64,000 nt of DNA, taken from assembly GCF_902459705.1 (NCBI RefSeq), contig NZ_CABPRU010000005.1:62001-126000 (forward strand). The letters run 5' to 3'. The notes below the pieces were generated by a model. The model saw only the letters and a program-made list of their open reading frames with translations. It made no database searches and was not told the origin of the DNA. This stretch comes from Pandoraea terrigena. GTDB lineage: Bacteria > Pseudomonadota > Gammaproteobacteria > Burkholderiales > Burkholderiaceae. Shown piece after piece: positions 46,797-56,367 of this stretch. Numbering within the stretch: the first letter of the stretch is position 1; every line of letters begins with the position of its first letter. The translations under genes and the position numbers were made by a program.

Positions 46797-47822
46797 TCAG
46801 ATCGCGACGCTTGTGCCAATGCCGGCGGCTTGCGCGCGCTGATACAGCGCGGCGGCAAGGGCAACGTCCTGTGCGCCCATGCCGAGCGATTTGAAGAGCG
46901 TGACGGCTTGGGCATCGGTGCGCCCGGGATGCTTGCCAATGACCAGCTCCCCCAGTTCCGCGAGCAGGTCGTCCGGTCCGATGCCGCCCTCGGCGGCGGC
47001 GGCGAGATAGTCGCCGGATTCGTTGATCGTTGACTCGCGCCGGTCGACGAACAATTGCGCGCGCGCCATGAGCGCCGTGTCGGCTTCGCGGTGACGCGGC
47101 GTGCTGCTGCCCACCAGGTTGACGTGCGTGCCGGGCGCGATCCAGCCAGCTTGCAGCACTGGGTCCGTGGCGTTGGTCACCGTGACCACGATGTCGGCGT
47201 CGCGCACGGCCGCTTCGACGCTCTGCGCGGCTTCGAGGCGAAAGCCGTAGTTCGGTTGCTCCGTGTCGACGAACGCCTGTGCGCTCGCGAGCGAGCGGCT
47301 CGCGACCTGCACCTGATGCAGCTCGCGCGTCGCGGCGAGCGCGGCGAGGTGCCAGTGCGCCTGATGACCGGCGCCGATCAGTGCGAGACGGGTGGCGTCG
47401 TGGCGGGCGAGTCGCCGTGTCGCGAGACCTGTCACGGCGGCGGTGCGAATACCGGTGATCTCGGCCGCGTTCATGACCGCGAGCAATTCCCCCGTCAGTC
47501 CACTCATCAACAGGACACAGCCTTGATGGGGGTCTTTGCCCTGGGCGCTGTTGCCGGGAAAGAACGTGCCGACCTTCGCGCCATAGACCGGCATGCCGGA
47601 CGACATGCCGCCCAGGAAGGCGGGCATCATACCGAGCATACCCTTCGCGCCTAACGCTTCCGGCGGACGGACGATCTGACGCAAGGGCAGGTGAATCTGT
47701 TCGCGGGCCAGCGCGCCGAACATTTCGGACATGACGGGAATCGCGTCGGCCACGGGCATGAGAGCGGCGATTTGCGAGGCATCGAGCAGCAGTACGGGCG
47801 GCGTGGGCGAGGTAGCGGACAT
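46797..47822 (-). CDS. ornithine cyclodeaminase/mu-crystallin family imine reductase
   Basis: A 341-residue protein of the OCD/mu-crystallin family. The NAD(P)-binding motif is RLALIGAGHQAHWHLAALAA, preceded by AVMNAAEITGIRTAAVTGLATRRLARHDA, both family hallmarks. VNLVGSSTPRHREAD follows, and SGDYLAAAAEGGI stands where ornithine cyclodeaminase carries catalytic residues. Members include ornithine cyclodeaminase, ketimine reductases, delta1-pyrroline-2-carboxylate reductase and iminosuccinate reductase. AGGA precedes the ATG. It lies 108 bases downstream of the PLP dehydratase gene. Confidence 0.88.
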   Translation of the reverse strand: MSATSPTPPVLLLDASQIAALMPVADAIPVMSEMFGALAREQIHLPLRQIVRPPEALGAKGMLGMMPAFLGGMSSGMPVYGAKVGTFFPGNSAQGKDPHQGCVLLMSGLTGELLAVMNAAEITGIRTAAVTGLATRRLARHDATRLALIGAGHQAHWHLAALAATRELHQVQVASRSLASAQAFVDTEQPNYGFRLEAAQSVEAAVRDADIVVTVTNATDPVLQAGWIAPGTHVNLVGSSTPRHREADTALMARAQLFVDRRESTINESGDYLAAAAEGGIGPDDLLAELGELVIGKHPGRTDAQAVTLFKSLGMGAQDVALAAALYQRAQAAGIGTSVAI

Positions 47823-47930
47823 GCGGGATCCTGGTGAAGGTGCGGAATGTACCGGATGCGGCTGGCGGTCAAGCGACGACGCGACCCTTGGGTCGCGTCG
47901 GGGAACGGCATCACGGCAGTATGAAGCCGT

Positions 47931-48959
47931 TCAGTCGTTCGCTTCGGCCGCGAGGGCGGCTTCGATGTGCCGGTTGAACGTTGCCGTATCGGTGTTGGTG
48001 CCGCACAGGAGGACCCCCACGCGCTGACCCATGAGTTTCTCGCGCAGCGGGCCCATCAACGCGGCCGTGGCCGCCGCACATGCCGGTTCCACGGCCAGCT
48101 TCAACTGACGGAACAGCGTGAGCATGCCCGCGCGCATCTGGTCGTCGGTGATGGTGACGAGTTCGTCGACATGACGGCGACACAGCGTATAGCTGTAAAG
48201 CTCGGTGTGCGGCGCCATCAGGCTGTCGGCGATGCCGCTCATCGGCCCCATCTTGACGGGCCCACCCGTGGCGAAGCTTTGCGCCATGGCATCGGCGCCG
48301 GCCGGCTCCACACCGTACACCTTCACATGCGGGGCGAACAGCTTGAACGCTGTCGCCACACCGGCAATCAGCCCGCCGCCGCCGATGGGCACGATGACGG
48401 CGTCGAGATCGGGCGCTTGCTGCGCCCACTCGTAGCCGAGCGTCGCGGTGCCCAGCACGGTGCGGTAACCGTTGAATGGATGCACGAAATAGCGGCCTTC
48501 CTCCTGTTCGACGCGCTTGACCACGTCGAACGCCTCATGGACGTTGTCCGCCAAAACCAGTTCCGCGCCGTATTCGCGGCACAGCGAGGAGCGTGCCGGG
48601 CTGGCGGTCTTGAGCATGACCGTCTTGGCCGCGACGCCCATCGCTTGCGCGGCGTAGGCGACTGCCACGGCATGGTTGCCGGCGGACACACACGTCACGC
48701 CCGCCTTGCGCTGCGCGTCATCGAGCGAGAGCAGGTTCGAGAACGCACCGCGCGCCTTGAACGTGCCCGAGGCCTGCAACAACTCGTACTTGAACGTCAC
48801 CTGGGTGTCGCCCAACGTCGGAAAGTCGTTGCGTGTGAACACCGGTGTCGTTCGCACATACGGGCGCAGCTTTTCGTGCAATGCAGCGATGGCGTCTCGC
48901 GTCGGAACGGGTTGCGCGTCGATCGTCTCGGCGTGCGGGGCAGGGGTCGGTTGCGTCAC
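47931..48959 (-). CDS. PLP-dependent threonine/serine dehydratase-like enzyme
   Basis: A 342-residue fold-type II PLP enzyme. The PLP lysine is in LLQASGTFKARGAFSNLL, the phosphate-binding glycine loop is VIVPIGGGGLIAG and CVSAGNHAVAVAYAAQ is the Asn loop. The catalytic domain matches threonine dehydratase, but there is no regulatory ACT domain, so it is the catabolic or specialised type. GTG 48959 with GGAGA ten bases upstream is preferred; TTG 49013 would add 18 residues. Together with the imine reductase it forms a chemically sensible pair (see findings). Confidence 0.87.
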   Translation of the reverse strand: MTQPTPAPHAETIDAQPVPTRDAIAALHEKLRPYVRTTPVFTRNDFPTLGDTQVTFKYELLQASGTFKARGAFSNLLSLDDAQRKAGVTCVSAGNHAVAVAYAAQAMGVAAKTVMLKTASPARSSLCREYGAELVLADNVHEAFDVVKRVEQEEGRYFVHPFNGYRTVLGTATLGYEWAQQAPDLDAVIVPIGGGGLIAGVATAFKLFAPHVKVYGVEPAGADAMAQSFATGGPVKMGPMSGIADSLMAPHTELYSYTLCRRHVDELVTITDDQMRAGMLTLFRQLKLAVEPACAAATAALMGPLREKLMGQRVGVLLCGTNTDTATFNRHIEAALAAEAND

Positions 48960-49058
48960 TTGGACAGGGTCTCCGTCGTGTTGGAAAACCGGGACGGGGC
49001 GCACACCGGTCAACGGGTGGGCGCCCCGGCGCCCGGGGCCTCCTGGCCTTCGCCGGGA

Positions 49059-50345
49059 TCAGCGCAGCCCGAGCTTACGGGTGCGCAGCAGCGCGGTAAT
49101 GCTGATGAGGGCGGCGAAAATCAGGTAGAAGCTCGGCGCGAGCTTGTTGCCCGTTGCGCCGATGAGCCAGGTGATGATAAACGGGGCGAAGCCGCCGAAT
49201 ACCGTTGCTGCGATGTTATACCCGAGCGAGAGGCCGGTGGTGCGCACCTGTACCGGGAACAGTTCCGTGAGCAGGGCCGGCAGAGCACCGAAGTAGGTCG
49301 TCATCAGCAGGCCGAGCACGATCTGGAACGCCATTAGCGCACCGAACGTCGGGTTCGCGTCGAGCCAGTGGAACATCGGGTAGACGAGCACCAGCAGCGC
49401 CACGGCGGCCGTCAGCATCGGCTTGATCCGGCCGTGGGTATCCGACCAGTGACCGATGATGGGGGCGACGATCAGTTGCACGACCCCCGTGAGCAGCACC
49501 GCGGAGAACGCGGCCGACGACGGCAGCCCCAATTGCTTGACGGCGTACGTCGGCATGTAGAGCACCAGGTAGGTCGCCACGGTGGCCATCACGACCACGC
49601 CGATGGCGAGCAGCAGACGCTCCTTCTGGCTTGTGAACGTGTCGCGCAGTGGGCTCTGCGTGGGCTCGATGTCGAGGAATTCAGGCGTTTCGTCCAGACG
49701 GCGGCGAATGTAATACGCGATCGGGCCGATCAGCAGGCCAAAGAAAAACGGCACGCGCCAGCCCCACGACATCATGGCTTCCGGTGACAGATTGCCGGTC
49801 AGCAGTGCGCCGAAGCCTGCGGCGAGCAGCGTGGTGAGGCCCTGCGAGGCGACTTGCCAGCTCGAGAAGAACCCGCGGCGTTGCGGCGCGTGCTCGGCGA
49901 GAAACGCGGTGGCGCTGCCGAACTCGCCGCCCGCCGAGAAGCCCTGCACCATGCGCGCGGCGACGATCCCGACCGGTGCCAGCACGCCGATAGTCGCATA
50001 CGTTGGCATGAGCGCGATGAGCAGCGTGCCGACCATCATCATCAGAATCGACAGGGTAAGGGCTGCCTTGCGGCCAGCGCGGTCGGCATAGGCGCCGATC
50101 ACGATGGCACCCAGCGGGCGCATGAAGAACGACACGCCGAACGTGCCGAGGGTGAGCAGCAGCGACACGGTGTCGTTGCCCGTCGGGAAGAACAATTTGG
50201 CGATGGTCACGGCGAAAAAGCCGTACACCACGAGATCGAACCACTCTAGGGCGTTACCGATCGAGGCCGATACGATCACACGCCACGCGTGCGGGGAAGT
50301 GCGGCCGGCGGAAGCCGTCGCGTTGGGGGCTGCGCTTGCGCTCAT
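49059..50345 (-). CDS. MFS transporter, metabolite:H+ symporter (MHS) type
   Basis: A 428-residue inner-membrane transporter with about 12 helices. The N-terminus has IGNALEWFDLVVYGFFA, the signature of the MHS subfamily (ProP, citrate and shikimate carriers). The loop RPLGAIVIGAYADRAGRKAALTLSI is the MFS motif A, and RMVQGFSAGGEFGSATAFLAEHAP is also typical. ATG 50345 has GGAGA eight bases upstream. It is the first gene of a three-gene run toward the dehydratase and imine reductase, so an amino or carboxylic acid substrate is plausible. Confidence 0.92.
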   Translation of the reverse strand: MSASAAPNATASAGRTSPHAWRVIVSASIGNALEWFDLVVYGFFAVTIAKLFFPTGNDTVSLLLTLGTFGVSFFMRPLGAIVIGAYADRAGRKAALTLSILMMMVGTLLIALMPTYATIGVLAPVGIVAARMVQGFSAGGEFGSATAFLAEHAPQRRGFFSSWQVASQGLTTLLAAGFGALLTGNLSPEAMMSWGWRVPFFFGLLIGPIAYYIRRRLDETPEFLDIEPTQSPLRDTFTSQKERLLLAIGVVVMATVATYLVLYMPTYAVKQLGLPSSAAFSAVLLTGVVQLIVAPIIGHWSDTHGRIKPMLTAAVALLVLVYPMFHWLDANPTFGALMAFQIVLGLLMTTYFGALPALLTELFPVQVRTTGLSLGYNIAATVFGGFAPFIITWLIGATGNKLAPSFYLIFAALISITALLRTRKLGLR

Positions 50346-50634
50346 GGGCGAGATCTCCAATACCTGTCGTGCGTACGTGATTGTTATCTTGCAGAGGGAT
50401 GTCCTGTGCGCCTTTGCGATAGGCGTCTGGTACTGCGTACTGCGTACTGCGTACTACGTGCTACGTACTGCTAATGGCAAGTTACGGACGTGCAAACGGT
50501 GTGCGTACTATGTAAGGCATGCGAATTGGCGACCTTGGCGAACGCCGGGCCGCCTCCGGCAGTCGGAATACTGTCGGAAGCCGGCCCGGTGAAATGGTCG
50601 TCGATCGGTCGGGCTGAGCGAGTCAGGCGTCGCG
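50346..50634. other. 289-bp gap between argE and the MHS transporter gene
   Basis: No gene is supported. The left half contains the heptamer array at 50431-50472. The promoter of the transporter operon should lie here but could not be pinned down. Confidence 0.5.
50431..50472. repeat. six-copy 7-bp tandem repeat (TACTGCG)
   Basis: Three perfect TACTGCG copies (50431-50451) followed by three variants (TACTACG, TGCTACG, TACTGCT). It starts 86 bases upstream of the transporter ATG, within its likely promoter region. Confidence 0.85.
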
Positions 50635-51852
50635 TCAGGCACCGACGGTGTTGCTGCGAATCAGCTTGCGCAGGAACGACTCGCACTGCGCGATCTGTTC
50701 AAGCGACACGAACTCGTTGGGCTTGTGCGCTTGTTCGATGTTGCCCGGACCGCACACGATCGACGGCACGCCTGCCCGCTGGAATTGACCGGCTTCGGTG
50801 CCGTAGGCGACCTTGCGCTTGTCGGTATCCTTGGTCAGCGCGCGCACGAGTTGCGTGATGGCATCCTGCTCCGAGGCGTCAAGTGCCGGGGCCGCGGCAA
50901 TCCGCTTGAACTCGATGCCGGCATTCGGGTGCTCTTTCTGCATCTTCGGAATCAGTTCGTCCGTGGCGTATTGCTGAATGCGCTGGAAGATGCCTTCGGC
51001 GTCCACGCCTGGCAGGTTGCGGTATTCGAAGACGAACTCGCACAGCGCAGGAATCGTGTTGAGGGCGATACCGCCCGAGATCGTGCCGGTCTGCGCCGTG
51101 GTGAACGGCACGTCGAACAACTCGTCGAACGGGCCGTTCTGCTTGAAGTGATCGGCCAGATCGCGGATGTAGCAGATCAGGCGTGCGGCGTATTCGATCG
51201 CGTTCGAGCCCTTCGGTGTGAGCGACGAGTGCGCCGCGTGACCGCGTACACAGCACTGGTAGGCGTTGATGCCCTTGTGGGCGACGATCACGCGCATACT
51301 CGTCGGCTCGCCGACGATGCAGCCGTCGGGGCGGATGCCGCGCTCACGCAATTCGGCGAGCATGACCGGTGCGCCGACGCAACCGATTTCCTCGTCGTAG
51401 GAGAACGCGAAATGGAACGGCGTCTTGAGCTTGGCGTCGCGCATTTCAGGCAGCAGCGTCATGACCGAGCCGATGAAGCCTTTCATGTCGCACGTGCCGC
51501 GACCGTACAGATTGCCGTCGCGCACGACCGGTTTGAACGGGTCGGTGTCCCACGGCTGGCCGTCGACCGGCACCACGTCGGTGTGGCCCGAGAGCACGAT
51601 GCCGCCCTGGGTGTTGCCGTCGGCAGCGGGCAGCGTCACGAACAGATTCGCCTTGCGCTGCGTGGCGTCGTAAGAGAGCCACGGCTCGACGCCGGCGTGC
51701 TTTAGGCTGTCGCGCACCGTCTCGATCAGGCCGAGGTTCGATTCGCGGCTGGTGGTGTCGATGCTGACCAGCTTCGTGATCCAGTCGAGCGATGCCGGCT
51801 GGGCCTCGCTGGCGGCCTGCGGGGCAATGGCCTGGGGGGAAGCGCTTGTCAT
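50635..51852 (-). CDS. argE: acetylornithine deacetylase ArgE
   Basis: A 405-residue M20 metallopeptidase-family enzyme that removes acetyl from N-acetylornithine in arginine synthesis. Metal ligands are in LSGHTDVVPVDG and GRGTCDMKGFIG, the catalytic Glu pair is in SYDEEIGCVG and the Glu/Asp ligand is in VGEPTSMRVIVAHKG. GTISGGIALNTIPALCEFVFEYR and YGTEAGQFQRAGVPSIVCGPG are ArgE-like. ATG 51852 has GGAG seven bases upstream. Confidence 0.9.
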   Translation of the reverse strand: MTSASPQAIAPQAASEAQPASLDWITKLVSIDTTSRESNLGLIETVRDSLKHAGVEPWLSYDATQRKANLFVTLPAADGNTQGGIVLSGHTDVVPVDGQPWDTDPFKPVVRDGNLYGRGTCDMKGFIGSVMTLLPEMRDAKLKTPFHFAFSYDEEIGCVGAPVMLAELRERGIRPDGCIVGEPTSMRVIVAHKGINAYQCCVRGHAAHSSLTPKGSNAIEYAARLICYIRDLADHFKQNGPFDELFDVPFTTAQTGTISGGIALNTIPALCEFVFEYRNLPGVDAEGIFQRIQQYATDELIPKMQKEHPNAGIEFKRIAAAPALDASEQDAITQLVRALTKDTDKRKVAYGTEAGQFQRAGVPSIVCGPGNIEQAHKPNEFVSLEQIAQCESFLRKLIRSNTVGA

Positions 51853-51967
51853 TCGAATCTCCGGGAATCTCCAGTCATACGTCACTACGTACCGATACTG
51901 GGGAAATATTACTCAATAATAATTTAGACGTAAAAGGTTGAGTGAACAACCATTCTCGCCCCACGGG

Positions 51968-52003
51968 AAAGCACGCGCCGGGCTCGGGTTGGCCCGGGCG
52001 TGC
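51968..52003 (-). terminator. hairpin terminator after mfd
   Basis: On the minus strand GCACGCCCGGGC pairs with GCCCGGCGCGTGC with one bulge, followed by TTT. It lies just past the mfd stop. Confidence 0.6.
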
Positions 52004-52008
52004 GAGTC

Positions 52009-55000
52009 TCAGGCGGCCTTGGCGCTGGGCGAGCCGAGCGCGCGCAGTGTCTCCTTGATCGCGCGCACGCGGTCGGTCAGTTGCGCATGCTTCACTTCGA
52101 TGCGCAGCTTGTCCTGTCCGGCGAGCTTGATATGGCGATGCGTCTGCACCAGGGCGATGATGCGCATCGGGTCGACCGGTGGCGTCGGCTCGAATTGCAG
52201 CGCAACGGCCTCCTCGCTCGCGTCGATCTTGACGATGCCCAGCGGCTTGGCCAGCAGTCGCAGGCGGTGGGTCTCGATCAGCGCCTGCGCCTGTTGCGGC
52301 AGCTTGCCGAAGCGATCGACGAGTTCTTCCTGGATCGTGTCGATGGCATCCGCCTGCGTGCCGTTGGCGAGGCGCTTGTAGAGCGACAGACGCTCCTGCA
52401 CGTCGCCACAGTAATCGCTCGGCAGGATGGCCGGGACATGCAGATTGATCTCGGTGGTTGCCGAGAGCGGCGCGGTGAGATCCGGTTCCCGCCCGGCTTT
52501 CAATGCGCTCACGGCGTCGGCCAGCATGTCGGTATAGAGCTGGAAGCCGATCTCGTGGATTTCACCCGATTGCTTGTCGCCCAGCACTTCGCCGGCGCCG
52601 CGAATTTCCAGATCGTGCATCGCGAGATAGAAGCCTGAGCCGAGTTCTTCCATCTGCTGGATCGCTTCGAGACGCCGTTGCGCCTGCTTAGTCAACGCCT
52701 TCGGATCGTGCACGAGCAGATAGGCGTAGGCCTGGTGGTGCGAGCGTCCCACGCGGCCGCGTAACTGATGCAGCTGGGCCAGCCCGAACTTGTCGGCCCG
52801 ATGCATCAGGATCGTGTTGGCGGTCGGCACGTCGATGCCGGTCTCGATGATGGTGGTGCACAGCAGCACATTGGCGCGTTGCGAGACGAAGTCACGCATC
52901 ACGCGCTCCAGATCGCGTTCGTGCATTTGTCCGTGGGCCACGACGATGCGCGCTTCGGGCACCAGCACTTCCAACTGTGCCTTGCGGTTCTCGATGGTCT
53001 CGACTTCGTTGTGCAGGAAGTAGACCTGCCCGCCGCGCTTGAGCTCGCGCAGCATGGCTTCGCGGATGACGCTGTCCTCCTCGCGGCGCACGAAGGTCTT
53101 GATCGCCAGACGCTTCTGCGGTGCGGTCGCGATGACCGAGAAGTCGCGCAGGCCTTCCAGGGACATGCCCAGCGTGCGGGGGATCGGGGTCGCGGTCAGC
53201 GTGAGCACGTCGACCTCGGCGCGCAGCGCCTTGAGGGCTTCCTTCTGCCGCACGCCGAAGCGATGTTCCTCGTCGATGATGACAAGGCCCAGGCGCTGGA
53301 ACTGAATGTCGTTCGAGAGCAGCTTGTGTGTGCCGATCACAATATCGACCCGCCCCTCGTTGATGGCCTTCACGCTTGCGTTCACTTCCTTGGCCGTCTT
53401 GAAGCGCGAGAGTTCGGCGATGCGCACCGGCCAATCGGCAAAGCGATCGGAGAAGGTTTGCGCGTGCTGCTCGGCGAGCAGCGTGGTCGGAGCCAGCAGC
53501 GCGACCTGCTTGCCGTCGAGCACGGCAATGAAGGCGGCGCGCAAGGCCACTTCAGTCTTGCCGAAGCCGACGTCGCCGCACACCAGGCGGTCCATGGGGC
53601 GTCCGCTCGTCATGTCGCTCATCACCGCGGCAATGGCGGCCGCCTGGTCCGGTGTTTCCTCGAAGCCGAAGCTGTCGGCAAACTTCTCGTAGTCGCGCGG
53701 CGACAGTTCGAAGGCGTAGCCGGAACGCGCCGCGCGGCGGGCGTACAGGTTGAGCAGTTCGGCCGCGGTATCACGAATCTGCTGCGCCGCCTTGCGCTTC
53801 GCCTTCTCCCATTGGCCCGAGCCGAGCGAGTGCAGCGGTGCGGTATCGGGATCGGCGCCGCTGTAGCGCGAGATCAGGTGCAACTGCGAGACCGGCACGT
53901 ACAGCTTGCTGTCGCCCGAGTATTCGAGATGCAGGAATTCGGTCTCGCCTTCACCGAGATCCATGCTGACCAGGCCCTGGTAGCGGCCGATGCCGTGCTG
54001 GCTGTGAACGACTGGGTCGCCGACCTTGAGTTCCGCCAGGTCGCGCACCATCGAGTCGACCGACGTCGCCTGTTCCTGGCGGCGCTTGCCGGCGCGGCGT
54101 GCGAGACCTTCGTACAGCTCGTTCTCGGTGATGAAAGCGAGATCTTCCGTCGGCAGCAGGAAGCCTGCGGCCAGTGGGGCAATGCCGATGGCAAAGCGGA
54201 CGTCGGACGTCAGGAAGTCTTCGAACGACTCGACGGACGACGGCCGCAGGTCGTGGTCATGCAGCAACTGCAGCAGCGTTTCGCGACGACCGGCCGAGTC
54301 GGCGCACAGCAGCACGCGGGCCGGCGTTCGGGCGAGGTAGGCGCGCAGGGCGGCGAGCGGGTCGTCGGCGCGGCGGTTGATGGCCAGCGGCGGTAACGGG
54401 ATCGCCCAACTGCCGTCGCCCGGCGTGGGCAGCGTCAGGCGGGCGAACGGCTTGGCGAGTGTGAAGAAGTCCTGATCGAGCAGGAACAGTTGCTCGGGCG
54501 GCAGCACCGGGCGCTCGCGATCGTGCGACAGGAAGTTGTAGCGCTGGCGCGTGTCGTTCCAGAAACGGTGGATGGCCGCGTCGAGATCGCCCACGAACAC
54601 CAGTTGGGCGTCGGCGGGCAGATAGTGGAACAGGGTGGCCGTCTCGTCGAAGAACAGCGGCAGGTAGTACTCGATACCCGCCGACGGCACACCGCTGCCA
54701 ATGTCCTTGTAGATCGGGCTGCGGCTCGGATCGCCTTCGAACACTTCGCGCCAGCGGCCGCGAAAGGCGGTGCGGGCGGCATCGTCGAACGGGAATTCGC
54801 GCCCAGGCAGCAGGCGAACTTCCTTGACGGGATAGAGGCTGCGCTGCGTATCGGGGTCGAACGCGCGAATGCTGTCGATAGTGTCGTCAAACAGATCGAG
54901 ACGATAGGGCAGGGCCGAGCCCATCGGATACAGATCGATCAGGCCACCGCGCACACAATATTCGCCGGGGCGCATCACCTGGCTCACGTGCTCGTAGCCT

Positions 55001-55473
55001 GCGAGCGTGAATTGCGACTTCAGGCGGGCTTCGTCGAGACGCTCGCCCTGCGTGAAGAAGAACGTATAGGCCGCCATGAAGCTCGCCGGGGCCATGCGGT
55101 AGAGCGCGGTGGTGGCGGGCACCAGGACGATGTCACAGCGCTTCTCGCCGAGATCGTGCAGCGTGGCGAGTCGTTCGGAGACCAGGTCCTGGTGCGGCGA
55201 GAACGTATCGTAGGGCAACGTTTCCCAGTCGGGCAGCAGCCGAACACGCGCTTCGGGCGCGCACCACTTGAGTTCCTGCTGCAGGCGCAGGGCATCGGCG
55301 GCCTGCGCGCACACGACGGCAAGCAATGGCAGGTGCTCGCGATTGTCGTTGAAGTAGCGGGCAATGAGCAACGCGTCGCTCGAGGCGTGCGAGCCGGAAA
55401 AGGCGTAACGCTGCCCCGCTTTCACGAGCGGCACAGGCGCGGTATTACGGGATAGGGCGTTGGCGGCGGACAT
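52009..55473 (-). CDS. mfd: transcription-repair coupling factor Mfd
   Basis: A 1154-residue ATPase that removes stalled RNA polymerase and recruits UvrA. The N-terminal UvrB-like region (LLPDWETLPYDTFSPHQDLVSERLATLH) is followed by the RNA polymerase interaction domain around VGDPVVHSQHGIGRYQGLVSMDLG. The RecG-like motor has Walker A VCGDVGFGKTEVALRAAF, DEEH in LVIIDEEHRFGVRQ, TATPIPRTL and QLRGRVGRSHHQAYAYL. The C-terminal TRCF domain follows. ATG 55473 is preferred: a start 15 codons earlier would fall in a leader hairpin. Confidence 0.96.
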   Translation of the reverse strand: MSAANALSRNTAPVPLVKAGQRYAFSGSHASSDALLIARYFNDNREHLPLLAVVCAQAADALRLQQELKWCAPEARVRLLPDWETLPYDTFSPHQDLVSERLATLHDLGEKRCDIVLVPATTALYRMAPASFMAAYTFFFTQGERLDEARLKSQFTLAGYEHVSQVMRPGEYCVRGGLIDLYPMGSALPYRLDLFDDTIDSIRAFDPDTQRSLYPVKEVRLLPGREFPFDDAARTAFRGRWREVFEGDPSRSPIYKDIGSGVPSAGIEYYLPLFFDETATLFHYLPADAQLVFVGDLDAAIHRFWNDTRQRYNFLSHDRERPVLPPEQLFLLDQDFFTLAKPFARLTLPTPGDGSWAIPLPPLAINRRADDPLAALRAYLARTPARVLLCADSAGRRETLLQLLHDHDLRPSSVESFEDFLTSDVRFAIGIAPLAAGFLLPTEDLAFITENELYEGLARRAGKRRQEQATSVDSMVRDLAELKVGDPVVHSQHGIGRYQGLVSMDLGEGETEFLHLEYSGDSKLYVPVSQLHLISRYSGADPDTAPLHSLGSGQWEKAKRKAAQQIRDTAAELLNLYARRAARSGYAFELSPRDYEKFADSFGFEETPDQAAAIAAVMSDMTSGRPMDRLVCGDVGFGKTEVALRAAFIAVLDGKQVALLAPTTLLAEQHAQTFSDRFADWPVRIAELSRFKTAKEVNASVKAINEGRVDIVIGTHKLLSNDIQFQRLGLVIIDEEHRFGVRQKEALKALRAEVDVLTLTATPIPRTLGMSLEGLRDFSVIATAPQKRLAIKTFVRREEDSVIREAMLRELKRGGQVYFLHNEVETIENRKAQLEVLVPEARIVVAHGQMHERDLERVMRDFVSQRANVLLCTTIIETGIDVPTANTILMHRADKFGLAQLHQLRGRVGRSHHQAYAYLLVHDPKALTKQAQRRLEAIQQMEELGSGFYLAMHDLEIRGAGEVLGDKQSGEIHEIGFQLYTDMLADAVSALKAGREPDLTAPLSATTEINLHVPAILPSDYCGDVQERLSLYKRLANGTQADAIDTIQEELVDRFGKLPQQAQALIETHRLRLLAKPLGIVKIDASEEAVALQFEPTPPVDPMRIIALVQTHRHIKLAGQDKLRIEVKHAQLTDRVRAIKETLRALGSPSAKAA

Positions 55474-55499
55474 ATAGGAACGTTGCAGAAATGGCAAAG

Positions 55500-55548
55500 C
55501 ACGGGGCTCCGTTCGCATGGGGCCCCGTGACAGTCAGCGTCTATTATA
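55500..55548 (-). promoter_or_regulatory. mfd -10 box and leader hairpin
   Basis: On the minus strand TATAAT lies at 55548-55543, giving a start near 55536. The first transcribed bases contain the inverted repeat CACGGGGC (55500-55507) and GCCCCGTG (55522-55529). No good -35 was found. The same AT-rich spot (TATAAA, plus strand) may serve ispD. Confidence 0.5.
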
Positions 55549-55581
55549 AAATCCCTGCTTTCCCCTTACCTGCGTTTTATT

Positions 55582-56301
55582 GTGAGCGACCGACTTTTTG
55601 CCGTCATCCCGTGCGCCGGGGCCGGTGTGCGCGCCGGGGCCGACGTGCCCAAGCAATACCGAAGCGTGGGCGGACGCGCCATGCTGCACTATGCACTCGC
55701 CGCATTCGACGCCTGTTCCGAGTTCGCGCAGACCGTGCTGGTGCTGGCCCCGGACGATAATCATTTCGACGGCAGGCGCTTCGGCACGCTGCGCTTTGCG
55801 GTGCGCCGCTGCGGCGGGCCGTCGCGGCATGCGTCGGTGCTCGGCGGGCTGCAGGCGCTCACCGAGTTCGGGGCGCAGGACAGCGACTGGGTGCTCGTGC
55901 ACGATGCGGCGCGTCCCGGTATCACGCCGGCGCTGATTCGCGCGCTGGTCGAGGCGCTGCGCGACGACCCGGTCGGCGGCATCCTTGCGTTGCCTGTGGC
56001 CGACACGCTCAAGCGCGAGCAGGCGCCGGCGGCGGGCGGATTGGCCGCCGTGCAGGCGACCGAGTCGCGCGAAGGCCTGTGGCAGGCACAGACACCGCAG
56101 ATGTTCCGCCTTGGCATGCTGCGTCAGGCGCTGGAAGATGCGCTCGCCTCCGGTGCCGAGGTCACCGATGAAGCCAGTGCCATCGAACGCATTGGCCATG
56201 CGCCGAAGCTCGTGCGCGGCAGCCTGCGCAACTTCAAGGTGACATATCCCGAGGATTTCGCGCTTGCCGAGGCCTTTCTCGGCGCGGCCAAGCCCGTTTG
56301 A
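55582..56301 (+). CDS. ispD: 2-C-methyl-D-erythritol 4-phosphate cytidylyltransferase IspD
   Basis: A 239-residue enzyme of the MEP isoprenoid pathway that joins CTP to methylerythritol phosphate. The nucleotide-binding N-terminus [23 protein letters not shown] has the conserved Arg and Lys. [16 protein letters not shown] and [14 protein letters not shown] with VTDEASAIE are family signatures. The start is GTG, with no clear ribosome binding site. It diverges from mfd and precedes ispF by 66 bases. Confidence 0.94.
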   Translation: MSDRLFAVIPCAGAGVRAGADVPKQYRSVGGRAMLHYALAAFDACSEFAQTVLVLAPDDNHFDGRRFGTLRFAVRRCGGPSRHASVLGGLQALTEFGAQDSDWVLVHDAARPGITPALIRALVEALRDDPVGGILALPVADTLKREQAPAAGGLAAVQATESREGLWQAQTPQMFRLGMLRQALEDALASGAEVTDEASAIERIGHAPKLVRGSLRNFKVTYPEDFALAEAFLGAAKPV

Positions 56302-56367
56302 CGGCTTGGCGAGCGCTGGCTGCACCGAACCGACGCACCGCATTCTTTTTGCATTTGGCGACTTCCC

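Noticed and set aside
46797-48959. Complete ectoine degradation or beta-hydroxyaspartate cluster
   Set aside because: Only the dehydratase and OCD-like genes are present. The aminotransferase, aldolase and ectoine hydrolase genes are missing from the window.
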